64,000 bases of DNA from Clostridiales bacterium (GCA_019416455.1 DXXG01000025.1:1-64000); one strand, 5' to 3'; numbered from the stretch's first letter, positions 24,182 to 33,732 are shown. A program made the numbers and translations. The notes: generated by a model from the letters alone, not told the origin.

Positions 24182-24543
24182 CTTTTTCCTCCCAATTGGT
24201 TCCGCAAACGCTTCAGTGCTCTCGATTTTCGACAATAGATTTGCTGGACAGAGCAATGTAGATATTCAGCAGTCTCTTGTGGAGTCATTTCCTTAACCAA
24301 AAGCAGGAACAGCACCTCTTGGTATGCCCTGGGCAGGGATTGATAGGCCTCTGCCAAGGCATCCCAATGAAAGTTAAAACTCCTCCCGAGGTATTCTTCC
24401 TGAAAAGGAGCCATTCTGAACCAGTCAGGGTATGATTGTCGTTTCTCGGTTTTCCAAAGGTAGTCGGTTACAACGTTTTTGATGGTCGATTGTAGGAACC
24501 GCGTGAATTTTCCACGCAAGGGGTCATTTCCTGTATTTTGCAT
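24178..24543 (-). CDS. Sigma-70-like regulator of the Tn916 Orf7 type
   Basis: This 121-residue protein has a region-2-like N-terminus (FTRFLQSTIKNVVTDYLWKT) and region 4 (LPRAYQEVLFLLLVKEMTPQ, ETAEYLHCSVQQIYCRKSRA). The last part is a sigma-type helix-turn-helix. It is too short to be a full sigma factor. Conjugative transposons carry similar proteins controlling excision genes. It is coupled to the following HTH_16 gene. Its 5' leader holds a strong inverted repeat. Confidence 0.75.
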   Translation of the reverse strand: MQNTGNDPLRGKFTRFLQSTIKNVVTDYLWKTEKRQSYPDWFRMAPFQEEYLGRSFNFHWDALAEAYQSLPRAYQEVLFLLLVKEMTPQETAEYLHCSVQQIYCRKSRALKRLRNQLGGKR

Positions 24544-24558
24544 GATTCATGCCTCCTG

Positions 24559-24604
24559 GCCATGCCATCCCAGCAAGTGAGACAGCATGCCAAGATGGCA
24601 TGGC
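24559..24604 (-). promoter_or_regulatory. 11-bp perfect inverted repeat in the sigma-gene leader
   Basis: GCCATGCCATC (24559-24569) and GATGGCATGGC (24594-24604) can form an 11-bp hairpin with a 24-nt loop. It lies 15 bases before the sigma-like start codon, overlapping the ribosome-binding region. It could block translation or act as a repressor site. Confidence 0.45.
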
Positions 24605-24680
24605 AAAGTATGGGGTAGTATATCTTGGGCAGGGCCCATTAGATGCCCATGGGAATCACCCCCTTTCCAGAATAAAATTA

Positions 24681-24716
24681 AAGAACGGAAGGAAATAGGC
24701 TTCCTTCCGTTCTTTT
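24681..24716. terminator. Terminator hairpin
   Basis: AAGAACGGAAGGAA and TTCCTTCCGTTCTT pair around ATAGGC and are followed by TTTGT on the plus strand and TTAATTTTA on the minus strand. It separates the XRE gene from the sigma-like operon. The rest of 24544-24889 holds no supported gene. Confidence 0.7.
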
Positions 24717-24889
24717 GTCTGAAAATGGCACATACTTGCACTAGGTACCAGCGCAAGAATAAATTTAATTTTTCTCTTTCGTTCGCCGGTCCCTTAAAAG
24801 AAGAGGGACAATTTACAATGTTTCGGGGCGAAACTTTACATCTGTAGCTCCTCTCCGATCTGAAACAACGGCTAGTCAACATCTTACGC

Positions 24890-25225
24890 TTACGTTTGTA
24901 CTTCTTCGATGAGGTCCATAAGTCTCTCAATCATTTCGCAAGCCAAATGTCGGGAATGCAGTTCCATGCGATTCAGCCTTGTTTCAATTTTCCTCATATA
25001 ATAAATTTCTGGACAGTCCAGGGAATCATGCAGCAACTGGTCAGGAGTTACACTGAGCAAGTTTGCGATTCGGATCACTGCTTCCAAACTGGGCTTGGAG
25101 CGCCCATTCTCTAGTGAACCAATATATGTGTGTGAATACGCAGAGAGCTCCGCTAGTTGTGCCTGCGTCAGTTCCTTTTGTTTGCGATAAAATTGGATGT
25201 TTTTTCCAAGCAGCCAATAATCCAT
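24890..25225 (-). CDS. XRE-family helix-turn-helix regulator
   Basis: This 111-residue protein has a canonical HTH_3 domain at 7-62 (LGKNIQFYRKQKELTQAQLA, YSHTYIGSLENGRSKPS, IANLLSVTPDQLL). A short helical tail is probably for dimerisation. It is likely the master repressor of the second element, given its place beside excision and partition genes. It is of normal size for the family. Confidence 0.8.
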   Translation of the reverse strand: MDYWLLGKNIQFYRKQKELTQAQLAELSAYSHTYIGSLENGRSKPSLEAVIRIANLLSVTPDQLLHDSLDCPEIYYMRKIETRLNRMELHSRHLACEMIERLMDLIEEVQT

Positions 25226-25341
25226 TTACATCGTCCCCTTATCTTTATTGTAGTGAAACAAAAGCCAAGAATAAAGAAACTGTAAATGGAGTTTATGTAT
25301 AAATAGTTTGTATTATCCTTTTTCAAGCTGTTTTTTTATGC

Positions 25342-25695
25342 TTATAGGAACAAATCCAGATTTTCTACCATTTCTGAGATATCCTGATCAATTTTATCGC
25401 TCTGAGAGAGTTCCGGTTTTTCAGGAATAGCCGACAGTGAGCCCAGCTTTTCCTCCACCATCTCTCGCACAATTTCTTCCAGCTGTTTTCGACTTAGAGT
25501 GGACTGCTGCTCAATTTTGATCCGTACCTCCGTGGTTTCCCACTGGGGATGCCGGTCCAGGTACTCATTTATAGCGGCAACCACCAGGTTGCTTTTCCGT
25601 TTTCCCAGCTTCTCCAGCAGCTCCCCCACGCGGATGCGCTCCTTTGTATCAGCCGGAAACTGCAGATTGAAACGGTATGCTCCATTCTTTTTCAT
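25342..25695 (-). CDS. ParR/StbB-like partition adaptor
   Basis: This is a 117-residue protein. The N-terminal half (YRFNLQFPADTKERIRVGEL, KRKSNLVVAAINEYLDRHP) fits a ribbon-helix-helix binding module. The C-terminal half is acidic and helical, ending in MVENLDLFL. Genes of this type follow ParM-like actins and encode the centromere-binding adaptor. Its start overlaps the end of the actin gene (ATGA-type). The assignment rests on position and composition. Confidence 0.7.
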   Translation of the reverse strand: MKKNGAYRFNLQFPADTKERIRVGELLEKLGKRKSNLVVAAINEYLDRHPQWETTEVRIKIEQQSTLSRKQLEEIVREMVEEKLGSLSAIPEKPELSQSDKIDQDISEMVENLDLFL

Positions 25696-26597
25696 GCTCG
25701 AAGCTGGTGGGCTGCCAGCATTTCATACCCAATAGCGTTGGCTTTGGGATCTTCCACAAAGTCAGCCTTGGCCACCATGGGGGAACCCTCCAACAGGGGG
25801 CGGAATAGACTGCTGCCTCCTCCGATAAAAATAGCAGGATTCGTACGCAAGTCTACGCCCAACTCACGCAATTGATCCAGGATGTCTTTGGCGTGTGTTT
25901 TGGCTGCCTCTTGGATGGCGTCTTTTACCTGTTGGGGCAGAATCGTATCTCTTCCCAGCAGAACGTCACTGATAAGCTCGTCGTCCACCATCATGTCATA
26001 TTGGGCGTTGATTTTCCCAATGATCTCGTTATCCATAGTGATGACACCACTCTCCAGACTGCGGCAAAATTGCAGGTCTGGTCTTCCGTTACGGAGGAGC
26101 AACACGTCGGTGGTAAAACCGCCAATATCCACGATAAACACTCGAGATGTTTTCAAAAGTTTCCCACTCTGGGGGATCACCGCAGCATAGGCCTGAGGAT
26201 AAACCACTACCCGAGAAATGTCCAGGTTAATGGGTTGATCCTTGTAAGTGAACTTCACAACACCCCGTCGAAAGTATTGGGCAAACTTATCTCGGAGCAT
26301 CCCATAATGCTCGGGCGGAAGCCCTACTGCTAAATCAATCTTCTCGAACGGAAGCAGCAATCCCTGACGTTCCAGTTCTCGGCCAATAGCGAACAGCGTG
26401 AGGACAAAAAACCGGTTGTCGCGGGTCTTGTCCCTCATGTAAGGCAGTCGCTTGCCGGACAGTGTCCAGTAGCTGCCCCCGTACTCCATCACTTCTTCCG
26501 ACATGGGCGGTTTAACTTTGTGCTCCGAAAGGCCGGAGAGAAATGAAGTGTGGGGTGTTTTAATGGCATAGTTGCCATGGTCAATTGCGATGATCAT
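25692..26597 (-). CDS. ParM/StbA-like plasmid-segregation actin
   Basis: This 301-residue protein starts at ATG 26597 after AGGAGGAATTGACT. It shows the actin-fold phosphate motifs: IIAIDHGNYAIK at the N-terminus, VFIVDIGGFTTDVLLLRNGR near 160, and AIFIGGGSSLFRPLL near 265. Such proteins polymerise with ATP to push plasmid copies apart. With the adaptor downstream it forms a partition operon, meaning that the element is or was replicated extrachromosomally. The promoter 35 bp upstream is good. Confidence 0.82.
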   Translation of the reverse strand: MIIAIDHGNYAIKTPHTSFLSGLSEHKVKPPMSEEVMEYGGSYWTLSGKRLPYMRDKTRDNRFFVLTLFAIGRELERQGLLLPFEKIDLAVGLPPEHYGMLRDKFAQYFRRGVVKFTYKDQPINLDISRVVVYPQAYAAVIPQSGKLLKTSRVFIVDIGGFTTDVLLLRNGRPDLQFCRSLESGVITMDNEIIGKINAQYDMMVDDELISDVLLGRDTILPQQVKDAIQEAAKTHAKDILDQLRELGVDLRTNPAIFIGGGSSLFRPLLEGSPMVAKADFVEDPKANAIGYEMLAAHQLRA

Positions 26598-26631
26598 AGT
26601 CAATTCCTCCTGAAATTTGGACTTTGTCTGT

Positions 26632-26660
26632 ATTACACTGGTGCTGTGCGCTTTTTGCAA
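26632..26660 (-). promoter_or_regulatory. Promoter of the partition operon
   Basis: On the minus strand TTGCAA (26660-26655) and TGTAAT (26637-26632) are separated by 17 bp, 35 bp upstream of the ParM-like start. Confidence 0.55.
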
Positions 26661-26818
26661 CCCAATGCGTGTTCATTTAACCTGTTTTCATAAATCGGAG
26701 ATGGCGCCCACCTAGGCTCCCGCTCTGGCAACACCTCCTTGTTGTTTCGCAGCCTGCGTTCGCTGATAAACTGTGAACCAAACTGCAATGTTACCCATTT
26801 GAACAATGGGCAAAAGAA

Positions 26819-26840
26819 AAAGGCGGATTTCTCCGCCTTT
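26819..26840. terminator. Terminator after the primase gene
   Basis: AAAGGCGGA and TCCGCCTTT form a 9-bp stem with a TTTC loop, eight bases beyond the primase stop. A second inverted repeat (TTACCCATT/AATGGG, about 26791-26810) is next to it. Confidence 0.65.
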
Positions 26841-26847
26841 CCCTCAT

Positions 26848-27888
26848 TCACTTTGGGCCGCATAAGCAGCCCCAGATGTAATCATCCAATCCCTTGTAGC
26901 GGGGGTCCCACAAGTAGGTGCTGTAGGGAATCCCGCTCTGTTCCAATAAGTCGTTTAAGTTTTTCTGCCCGTTTTGTACATGGGGATTGGTCAGATAATC
27001 CATGTCAAAGGCAGTCACGATTTTCTCCATTCCCGCTGCTCTCAACTCTTCCAGGACAGGCTTTAGCTGGGACAGAGAATTTACCCCAGCAACTGCCAGT
27101 ACAGTCTGCCCAGTGAGGAAGTGAATCACATCGGCTTTCAAGGGACCCTCTGTCAAAATGACAAGAGGCCTTGGATCCCCTGCAAGATGAACCCAAGTCT
27201 TTGCGCCGCAGCCTTCCTCTAACTCGGCACTGGACAGCCAGCGGAACTTTCGTTTTTCTGCGTTGTCCAGGCGGATTTGTAGCCCTTGAATGCGGCCAGC
27301 TATATCACGTACAGGGATGAGAATTCCCCTGCCGGGAAACTGAATGGTCCATTGGCCTCGTTTTTTGTAGAAACCTGGGACCCCCTCGAGATACAAACCT
27401 GCATCCCTCAGACGCTTTGCCAAGGAGGAAAAGCCCAATACTGGGGTGGTCTTGTATCCCAGCCGCAGGATCTCCTCTTCTCTCAGCCCGCGGGAAAACA
27501 AATTCTGCCGGTGGTCCGAAGCAAGTGTCAGACCTTTCAGCAGGGCCGAATACGTCGCATGGCGCTCCTCAATGCCGGTAAGAGGACTTTCTTCCACTTT
27601 CGGCAGCTTTGGCTTGGGGACATGGCAAGGTATCTTTTTCCGTGCCAGGAGTTCTTTCAACGCTTCCTCCCGGGAAACTCGGGCGTAATAGGCGTAAAGA
27701 TCCAGCACTCCGCCTGAAAATCCGCACCGAGGACATCGAAACACATCCTTGTGCAGGTTGATGTTCAGATGTTTCCCCTTGGGTTTGTCATCACAGCAGG
27801 GGCAGGGAATGTTATAGTTGCTCTTCCCAGCGGGAGGGGTGGGCAGCCCCAACAGGGGGATGATGTCGGTCATGTGAAAATACTCCAT
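26848..27888 (-). CDS. DnaG-type primase (CHC2 zinc finger plus Toprim)
   Basis: This is a 346-residue plasmid-type primase. The zinc finger is at residues 28-60 (PCPCCDDKPKGKHLNI, FRCPRCGFSGGVLDLYA). The Toprim domain has VILTEGPLKADVIHFLTGQT (E near 245) and KIVTAFDMDYLTNPHV. It makes primers for element replication. It lacks a helicase-binding C-terminal domain, so it is shorter than chromosomal DnaG. It follows an operon of replication and recombination genes on the minus strand, starting 30 bp after the preceding gene. Confidence 0.85.
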   Translation of the reverse strand: MEYFHMTDIIPLLGLPTPPAGKSNYNIPCPCCDDKPKGKHLNINLHKDVFRCPRCGFSGGVLDLYAYYARVSREEALKELLARKKIPCHVPKPKLPKVEESPLTGIEERHATYSALLKGLTLASDHRQNLFSRGLREEEILRLGYKTTPVLGFSSLAKRLRDAGLYLEGVPGFYKKRGQWTIQFPGRGILIPVRDIAGRIQGLQIRLDNAEKRKFRWLSSAELEEGCGAKTWVHLAGDPRPLVILTEGPLKADVIHFLTGQTVLAVAGVNSLSQLKPVLEELRAAGMEKIVTAFDMDYLTNPHVQNGQKNLNDLLEQSGIPYSTYLWDPRYKGLDDYIWGCLCGPK

Positions 27889-27918
27889 GTTTCCTCCTTT
27901 CCAGGGCTGCCCCTACGT

Positions 27919-28632
27919 TTATGAAGTTGTCTGTCCCTGGGCATATTCGCAGAGCAGTTTGGCCGCCGCTGCGGCCTGTGGAGAAACTGTTTGCTTGTTT
28001 GCCACCCAAACGATTGCCCCGGGATCAATGGTGAGCATATCTCCCAGCGTCCTACCCTTGTATTTAGAAATGGGGCAGGGAACACTCATAGCTCGCTGCA
28101 GTTGTTCCTCTAGGCTGGGTTCTTCTGTCCTGGGTTCCTCTACCTGATGGGTGGTTTCCACAGCCTCAGCCAGAGAAGATTCCTCCTGGGGAACCGACTC
28201 CTGAGAAGCCTTCTCCGAAAAATCCTCACCTGCCGCGCCAAACTGTAGGCCGAAGCCCGCGTTTCGCAAGGCGACTCCTACGGCTGCAGTCTGTGCCCAC
28301 TCTCTGGGAGATACAGAAGGATGGGCTGGATCAGCTCCCCGGGAGGCGGTAGCCTCGGCCAGGTAGCACTCAAGCCCGTCCCTGTAGTCGGGATAGATCC
28401 GGGCCCTCGCCACAAAACCATCTTTAGCGGGGGTTACATCCACAGCGATGCGGCCTTCCGGATACTTTAACCGAAACCAGGCCATCTGGATCATTACGGG
28501 AAGACGCTTACGTACTTCCCCAGTGTTCATGTCGGTATACTCCACCGCAAAGGCAGCGGGGTCAAATCCTTCCACTCGGTTGATCTCACAGAGTTTTCGG
28601 AACTGTTCCTCTTTGTTCTCAAGGTTATTCAT
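27919..28632 (-). CDS. Plasmid protein with an ExoX-like C-terminal domain
   Basis: This is a 237-residue protein. The N-terminal half (VMIQMAWFRLKYPEGRIAVD, GFVARARIYPDYRDGLECYL, AQTAAVGVALRNAGFGLQFG) is conserved-looking but unrecognised; it resembles single-strand annealing proteins of plasmids only in general layout. A charged linker follows. The end, PISKYKGRTLGDMLTIDPGA, matches the small ExoX-like C-terminal module that accompanies exonucleases. The start is ATG 28632. It is coupled to the upstream small gene by a 4-nt overlap. Probable role: replication or recombination. Confidence 0.5.
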   Translation of the reverse strand: MNNLENKEEQFRKLCEINRVEGFDPAAFAVEYTDMNTGEVRKRLPVMIQMAWFRLKYPEGRIAVDVTPAKDGFVARARIYPDYRDGLECYLAEATASRGADPAHPSVSPREWAQTAAVGVALRNAGFGLQFGAAGEDFSEKASQESVPQEESSLAEAVETTHQVEEPRTEEPSLEEQLQRAMSVPCPISKYKGRTLGDMLTIDPGAIVWVANKQTVSPQAAAAAKLLCEYAQGQTTS

Positions 28633-29093
28633 TTCTTGTTTGTCTCCTCTCCAATGGGGACATAGGTATTGCGAAGCTGCACCCACGCCACTAGAACTGT
28701 GCTGACCATGGCGGTGATGCTTTTCCGATACTGCTCAGGGCTTTTCGCCTGGAAACTGGAAAAGCGCTTCCGGCAGTCAGTTACAACCTTGCTCAGGTTT
28801 TCTCCAGCGACCTTTCGTTGGGCCTTTCTCTGATCCTGGGCAGGAAGGCCAAAGGCGTGCTCCCTCCCGGCACAGAACAGCACAGCATCCACCAGCTGAT
28901 AGTGTCCGATCAGTTCCCGGGTATCGGTGGTAACCGGGGCAGTCTTGCACAGCATTTGGCAGGTTTCCAGCACCTGAATCCGGTACAGGAGCTCCTGGTA
29001 GACCATGGAATCTCCAAGAGTCATTTTTCCTGCCTGGAGCAGGGGACCAAAGCTCAGTTTACGGTTGTTGTAATCATCAAGATAGGTTGCCAT
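28629..29093 (-). CDS. Uncharacterised helical protein in the replication operon
   Basis: This is a 154-residue protein starting at ATG 29093 with GAGAGGAG upstream. The sequence is helical and soluble (YQELLYRIQVLETCQMLCKT, ELIGHYQLVDAVLFCAGREH) with no motif that I recognise. It sits between RecD2 and the ExoX-tailed protein, overlapping the latter by 4 nt, so it probably serves the same replication or recombination machinery. Confidence 0.6.
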   Translation of the reverse strand: MATYLDDYNNRKLSFGPLLQAGKMTLGDSMVYQELLYRIQVLETCQMLCKTAPVTTDTRELIGHYQLVDAVLFCAGREHAFGLPAQDQRKAQRKVAGENLSKVVTDCRKRFSSFQAKSPEQYRKSITAMVSTVLVAWVQLRNTYVPIGEETNKK

Positions 29094-29112
29094 TGTGTTT
29101 CTCCTCTCGCAG

Positions 29113-31284
29113 TTACTGTAGCTGATCCAAGATCCGTCTGGCCAGCTGGGTGTTTCTACGTTCCGTATCCGTTCGCCGAATTGCCATGCACAAGGCTTTT
29201 CTTTCTCCAACCAGGATCACCCGTTTTTTCGCCCGGGTGATGGCGGTATAGAGCAGAGGCCGGTTGAGCATGACTGTATGGGCCATCTGAATACTGATAA
29301 TGACCGAGTCATATTCGGACCCTTGGCTTTTGTGGACGGTGGTGGCATAGGCCAGGTCTAACAGCTCCAGTTGAGAGTTGTCATACTCCATGACACGTCC
29401 ATCGCCAAAGTCCACGGTTACTAGGAAATCGCTGTCCTCATGGGTGATGGCGGTAATTGTCCCCCTGTCGCCATTGCTCACGTCTTCTTTGTTGCGAATC
29501 TGCATGACCTTGTCTCCTGGGCGAAATAGCCGTTTCCCGTGAGAAACCTCCGGTTTTCCCGGAGTTTTGGGGTTGATCCATTCTCGCAATTTGGGATTTA
29601 GGGTGTTTACTCCAGTTTCCGTCTTTTTCCGAAATGGGGAAAGCAGCGCTACATTGTCCACTCCAAATCGGCTTACCTCTCGAAGGTAGAGCTCTTCGAT
29701 CATGCCTGCGGAGTATTCAATGTTTGCGCTTTCGATAAACTGGAAATCATTGCCATACTCAAGGTGCAAGTTACCCGCTCGAATCAAGGCGGCATTCATG
29801 GCGATGTGGCTGTCCGCGTCCTGCCGGTAAATCTTGGTCAGGCGCACCACCGGAATCTGGCCACAGGCAAGCATTTCTCGCAGGACCGCCCCTGGTCCCA
29901 CGCTGGGCAGTTGGTCGGCATCTCCCACAAGAACCAACTGGCATCCCTGTTTCAAGGAACGAAACAGGTTTTCCGCAAGGTAGATGTCCAGCATGGACAC
30001 CTCGTCCACCAGGACCAAGTCGGCATCCATGGGTTCTGGTTCCGAATAAGTGCCGTCTTCGCCGGCCATCAGCTTTAGTACCTTGTGGATGGTAGCAGCC
30101 TCTACGCCGGTGGATTCCTCCATCCGGCGTGCTGCCCGTCCCGTGGGAGCGCAGCACTGCACGGTGTTTTGTGGATGAAGTTTTTTGTACAGGGCCAATA
30201 GGGCCTTTTGCGTCAAGGTTTTGCCAGTGCCGGGACCACCAGTGAGAATGGTCATCGGGTGACAGACTGCGGTAAGCACCGCCTTGCGCTGCTGATCGTT
30301 GAGAGTCAATCCCAACTCTTCCTCTACCGAGGACAATTTCTGAGATAGAGATTCGTCAACTGGTAGCGCTTTTTTCTGAAGCAACGCTGCCACCCACTGG
30401 GCCAATTTTCCCTCTGCCCGGGCAGCAGGCCATCGGTATACCCATTTGTGGTAGGTAACCAGCTTGTTTCCTTCCACCAGCCGTCCGGCTCGCACTGCGG
30501 CCATGGTTTCGGTCAGACCATCCGTACGCAGCAACTTTAAGGACTTCTGAAGTAAATCGGTCTTTTCCAGACACAGATGCCCCTGCTGCTCCGCTTCTTG
30601 AAGGATGTGAAGCAAAGCAGCGTCCACGCGTTCCGGAGAGCGGGGATCCAGCCCCAGACTACGGGCAATCTGATCGGCGGTGAGAAATCCTATACCCGCC
30701 ACCTCGCAAAGCCGGTAGGGATGGTGCCGCAGAATGTCCATGCTTTCCTTTCCAAAGGCCTGATAGACCTTCACTGCCCGATTGGGTGTAATCCCATGGG
30801 GCACAAGAAAACCCACCACATCTCGAGCACCACGGTTGGCCAGGTAGGATTCCTGGATCTTTTTCAACTTTCCCTCACTGATTCCGGGAATAGACAGCAG
30901 TCGTTCCGGTTCTTCGTCCAAGACACGAAGAGTGTCTGTTCCAAAGACGGAAAAGATTTTTTCCGCTGTTTTGCGTCCAACTCCTTTAATTTGGCCGGAG
31001 GCCAGGTAGCCCACAACACCTTCTTTCGTGGGTGTAATAATCTCCTGATAATCCTCTACTTCGAATTGGACGCCGTACTTGCCATCGCGGGCCCAGTGGC
31101 CTGTGAGTTCATAGGAAAGATTTTCCGCCGTAGGGAGGAAAAAACCTACAGCCTTTACTTCCGTCACAGGATGGCCAGAGGAGTCCCGCAGCTTTTCACA
31201 GGGCTGATACAGCACAATGCGGTAACCGGTGTCTTTTGCCGGTGGGCTTTTGGGATAAATGAGCCGTTTGAACTTACACAGCAA
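29113..31284 (-). CDS. recD2: RecD2-type SF1B helicase
   Basis: This 723-residue 5'-3' DNA helicase starts at TTG 31284, which has AAAGGAG seven bases upstream. It has an N-terminal OB-like region, helix-hairpin-helix repeats (GVGRKTAEKIFSVFG, IPGISEGKLKKI, 100-220) and then the helicase core. The core has Walker A GGPGTGKTLT, LVDEVSMLD, VGDADQLPSVGPG, TKIYRQD, HKSQGSEYDSV and YTAITRAK. RecD2 acts without RecBC in Firmicutes. It follows the YqaJ nuclease gene by 20 bp, which fits a recombination operon. Confidence 0.93.
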   Translation of the reverse strand: MLCKFKRLIYPKSPPAKDTGYRIVLYQPCEKLRDSSGHPVTEVKAVGFFLPTAENLSYELTGHWARDGKYGVQFEVEDYQEIITPTKEGVVGYLASGQIKGVGRKTAEKIFSVFGTDTLRVLDEEPERLLSIPGISEGKLKKIQESYLANRGARDVVGFLVPHGITPNRAVKVYQAFGKESMDILRHHPYRLCEVAGIGFLTADQIARSLGLDPRSPERVDAALLHILQEAEQQGHLCLEKTDLLQKSLKLLRTDGLTETMAAVRAGRLVEGNKLVTYHKWVYRWPAARAEGKLAQWVAALLQKKALPVDESLSQKLSSVEEELGLTLNDQQRKAVLTAVCHPMTILTGGPGTGKTLTQKALLALYKKLHPQNTVQCCAPTGRAARRMEESTGVEAATIHKVLKLMAGEDGTYSEPEPMDADLVLVDEVSMLDIYLAENLFRSLKQGCQLVLVGDADQLPSVGPGAVLREMLACGQIPVVRLTKIYRQDADSHIAMNAALIRAGNLHLEYGNDFQFIESANIEYSAGMIEELYLREVSRFGVDNVALLSPFRKKTETGVNTLNPKLREWINPKTPGKPEVSHGKRLFRPGDKVMQIRNKEDVSNGDRGTITAITHEDSDFLVTVDFGDGRVMEYDNSQLELLDLAYATTVHKSQGSEYDSVIISIQMAHTVMLNRPLLYTAITRAKKRVILVGERKALCMAIRRTDTERRNTQLARRILDQLQ

Positions 31285-31304
31285 GGTGTTCTCCTTTCTC
31301 CGGC

Positions 31305-33732
31305 TCAGGCCGGCTCGATATGGACCTTTAGTTTGCGGCTCTCGGAAACTTTCAACACATCGCTGTACACGGTGGGATATTTTTCCTTGAGGGCCTTGGA
31401 ATCAGGCCGTTTTGTTGTTCTTGTCACGAAGTCAATGAGGAGCTTGTCATTTGTGGTTGCAAGCACCCCATGTTCGTGCTCCCTCATGACTTCGGCGATC
31501 CGCACACTGTGCGCTTCCACTTCCTTTTCGTATGTTTTGATTTCCTGGTTACAGGCTGCGATCTTTTCCTGAAGTAGGGCGATCTGCCGCAGGGAGCGCT
31601 CGTATTTGGGGGAGAACTCCACGGTGGGCATCTCCGGCAGGCTGGCACCGTAGATTCGAGCCAGAGACTCCAGAGCCAATTTCGGTTTCACGTCCTCCAT
31701 GGTGGGGGGCTTATCGTGCTCAAGGCTCCAGATCCACTGCTCCAAACGCTCGAAGATCATGTCCTCTTTGGCAGCGTCCCGAATGATCTCCGGCATGGCC
31801 AAGTCGGTTTCCGGATTATTGCCCCAGATACAAGAGAACGCCCCATATTCCACATCCAACACAGCAAGATAAAAGCGAAGCTGCAACTCATAATAGAGGG
31901 GAATGGCGTCTTCCGCCCAATCTCCAGCCTTGTGGTAGGTGCAGCTTTTGCACTCCAGAATGCCCAGCTCTCCATCTTCTTGACGGGTATACCGCCGGTC
32001 AATGTTGGCCAAGGCGTAGGGGTGGTCTGGATGCTGGTAGAGAAAGGTGTCGTCCATCACCAGGTTTCCCGTCTTTTTTTCGAACCAGTGTGCGGCAATA
32101 GGCTCCAATAATAGCCATAGGTAAGCCCCTGATACTATCTCAGGCTTTTCCCCGGCTCCACACCGGATATGAGACTTTCACCTCATCCGGCGTTCCATCG
32201 TTTGCATTTTTCTTTAGACTAAACAGTCTACCATTATCAAAGAACCCCTTGATGTCAACTTCCACTACATAGTGCAAGTGGGACAATTGCAGATGTTTAT
32301 ATGTTTCTGCAATTGCATTTTCTACTGATCGATTTGGGCGGAAGCCATAGCTGCTATCGCTAAACTTAGCTTCACAAATTGGCTCCATGACTTGTTTGAT
32401 ACATTGCTGAACCAGCCTGTCCCAGATACAGGGTATACCGAGTGGTCTGGTTGCGCCATTGGGTTTGGGTATCTCTTTGCGACGAACAGGTTTAGGGCGG
32501 TAGCCATGCTGACTGCCGTGAATGATATATCGCAGTTTTTCAACCAGTTCCTCCGGGCTTAGACACCCGATATCCCTGATTGTTTGCTTATCTGTGCCAG
32601 GCGTATTGCTTCCATCATTGGTCTTGATATTCCGATAGGCAAGCAGTATATTTTCTCTTTTGAGGATTAACTCTACGAGATTGGTGAATATCTCACCACT
32701 TTGACTGCGAGCATACAGGTCATCAAAAACCTCTTGCATTGCGTAGTACTCCGCATGGCGCAAATCATCAACGCAAAATGTTCTTTCTGCGCTCCCTTTT
32801 GGCATAAGGCATCACTCCTTTCATGGTGAATTGAGTGACTTTTTTTGTCGTACTCGAAATCCTCATTATAAGACTGAATGTTTCAAGCATTTTGCAAACG
32901 ACTTGAGACCATTCCTCCATCTCCATTACAGAGACTTCATAGGTTCGATCTCTACTTTTTGGCATCGGTTCAGCCGCTTATTGTTCTTCGTCAGCTTATT
33001 CCTTGTGAAATCCGATACCTTTCTCCGTTCCGATGATTCTATCTTTACATATACCTTTAGGTTCCTGCTTTAGGCCTGTTAGCTGGAGAGTGCCATTAAC
33101 ACTCTATGGTTTTTCATAGACACCAGGTTTTACTAAACCACACTAACCGCAATTTGATGCTCCTACGCATTTCTACGCAGTAATGGTATAGACCCTTTCA
33201 TTCGCAGGTTCGTCAGTTCGTACAGAACATTCTAACCATGGGTATTTTATAGACCCCCGGCCTGTAGGTAACACCATCCACCTCTGGATAGCTTTCGTGT
33301 GTACAGCATAGCTATTCACGACGGTTACTCTCAGCCGACTTTACCGAGCTTCTGACGATTAGCGTTTCCACTTATATCGCCAGTCGGAGTATCAGGGGGA
33401 GCGTTTCAGGGCGTTACCCCATCATTCCACTCCTTGAATCATCAGTTCTCCAAACTGATACAGTTTGTGCCGCACCTTTTCAGTACGGAACGAATCGCAC
33501 GGTGTCCCATTTCCAGCTGGTCCTCGTTACTCTTAGCGGGAGCTTTTCTCCGGCCTTTCTTGATGAGCCACAGCTCCAAGGGTGTGGTCCAAGGGGAAAG
33601 ACCGAAGATGGCTGCTACATCGCTTCCCCCAACGGTATATGGGATATTTCCCTTAGGACCGTGGGCGCGGCACTCCAACCATCTGTCATTGGTCATTCCC
33701 GAGCAGTCGCAGAGGATGATAGGGTTCGCCAT
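31305..33732 (-). CDS. YqaJ-family (lambda Exo-like) nuclease, split by a group II intron
   Basis: Exon 1 is 33732-33501 and exon 2 is 32110-31305. Removing 33500-32111 joins them in frame as ...QLEMGH|LLEPIAAHWFE. Exon 1 has YTVGGSDVAAIFGLSPWTTP, the YqaJ N-terminus. Exon 2 has GELGILECKSC, containing the catalytic E-x-K, and a helical C-terminus. The spliced product is about 345 residues, a normal size for a phage-type recombination exonuclease. Start ATG 33732 overlaps the preceding stop. If the intron does not splice, translation stops within it. Function: DNA end resection for recombination. Confidence 0.8.
32111..33500 (-). mobile_element. Degenerate group II intron
   Basis: The 5' end (33500) reads GTGCGATTCG, matching the GUGYG consensus. 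The 3' end (32111) reads GGCTAT, fitting the terminal A-Y. A domain V hairpin is visible near 32160 (GGATGAGGTGAAAGTCTCAT, then ATCC). Precise removal restores the interrupted yqaJ frame. The 1390-nt length is short because most of the intron-encoded protein is deleted. It may still splice if domains I-III fold and a maturase is supplied in trans. Confidence 0.85.
32140..32805 (-). pseudogene. ltrA: Group II intron reverse transcriptase/maturase, N-terminal part
   Basis: The frame of 221 codons begins with the RT-0 region and continues with GATRPLGIPCIWDRLVQQCI, SYGFRPNRSVENAIAETYKH and VVEVDIKGFFDN. At that point the sequence jumps into the 3' intron RNA (GRLFSLKKNANDGTPDEVKV). The YADD active site, domain X and any endonuclease are missing. 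It therefore cannot reverse-transcribe. The deletion removed roughly 200-350 codons, judged from normal sizes of 420-600 residues. Confidence 0.85.
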
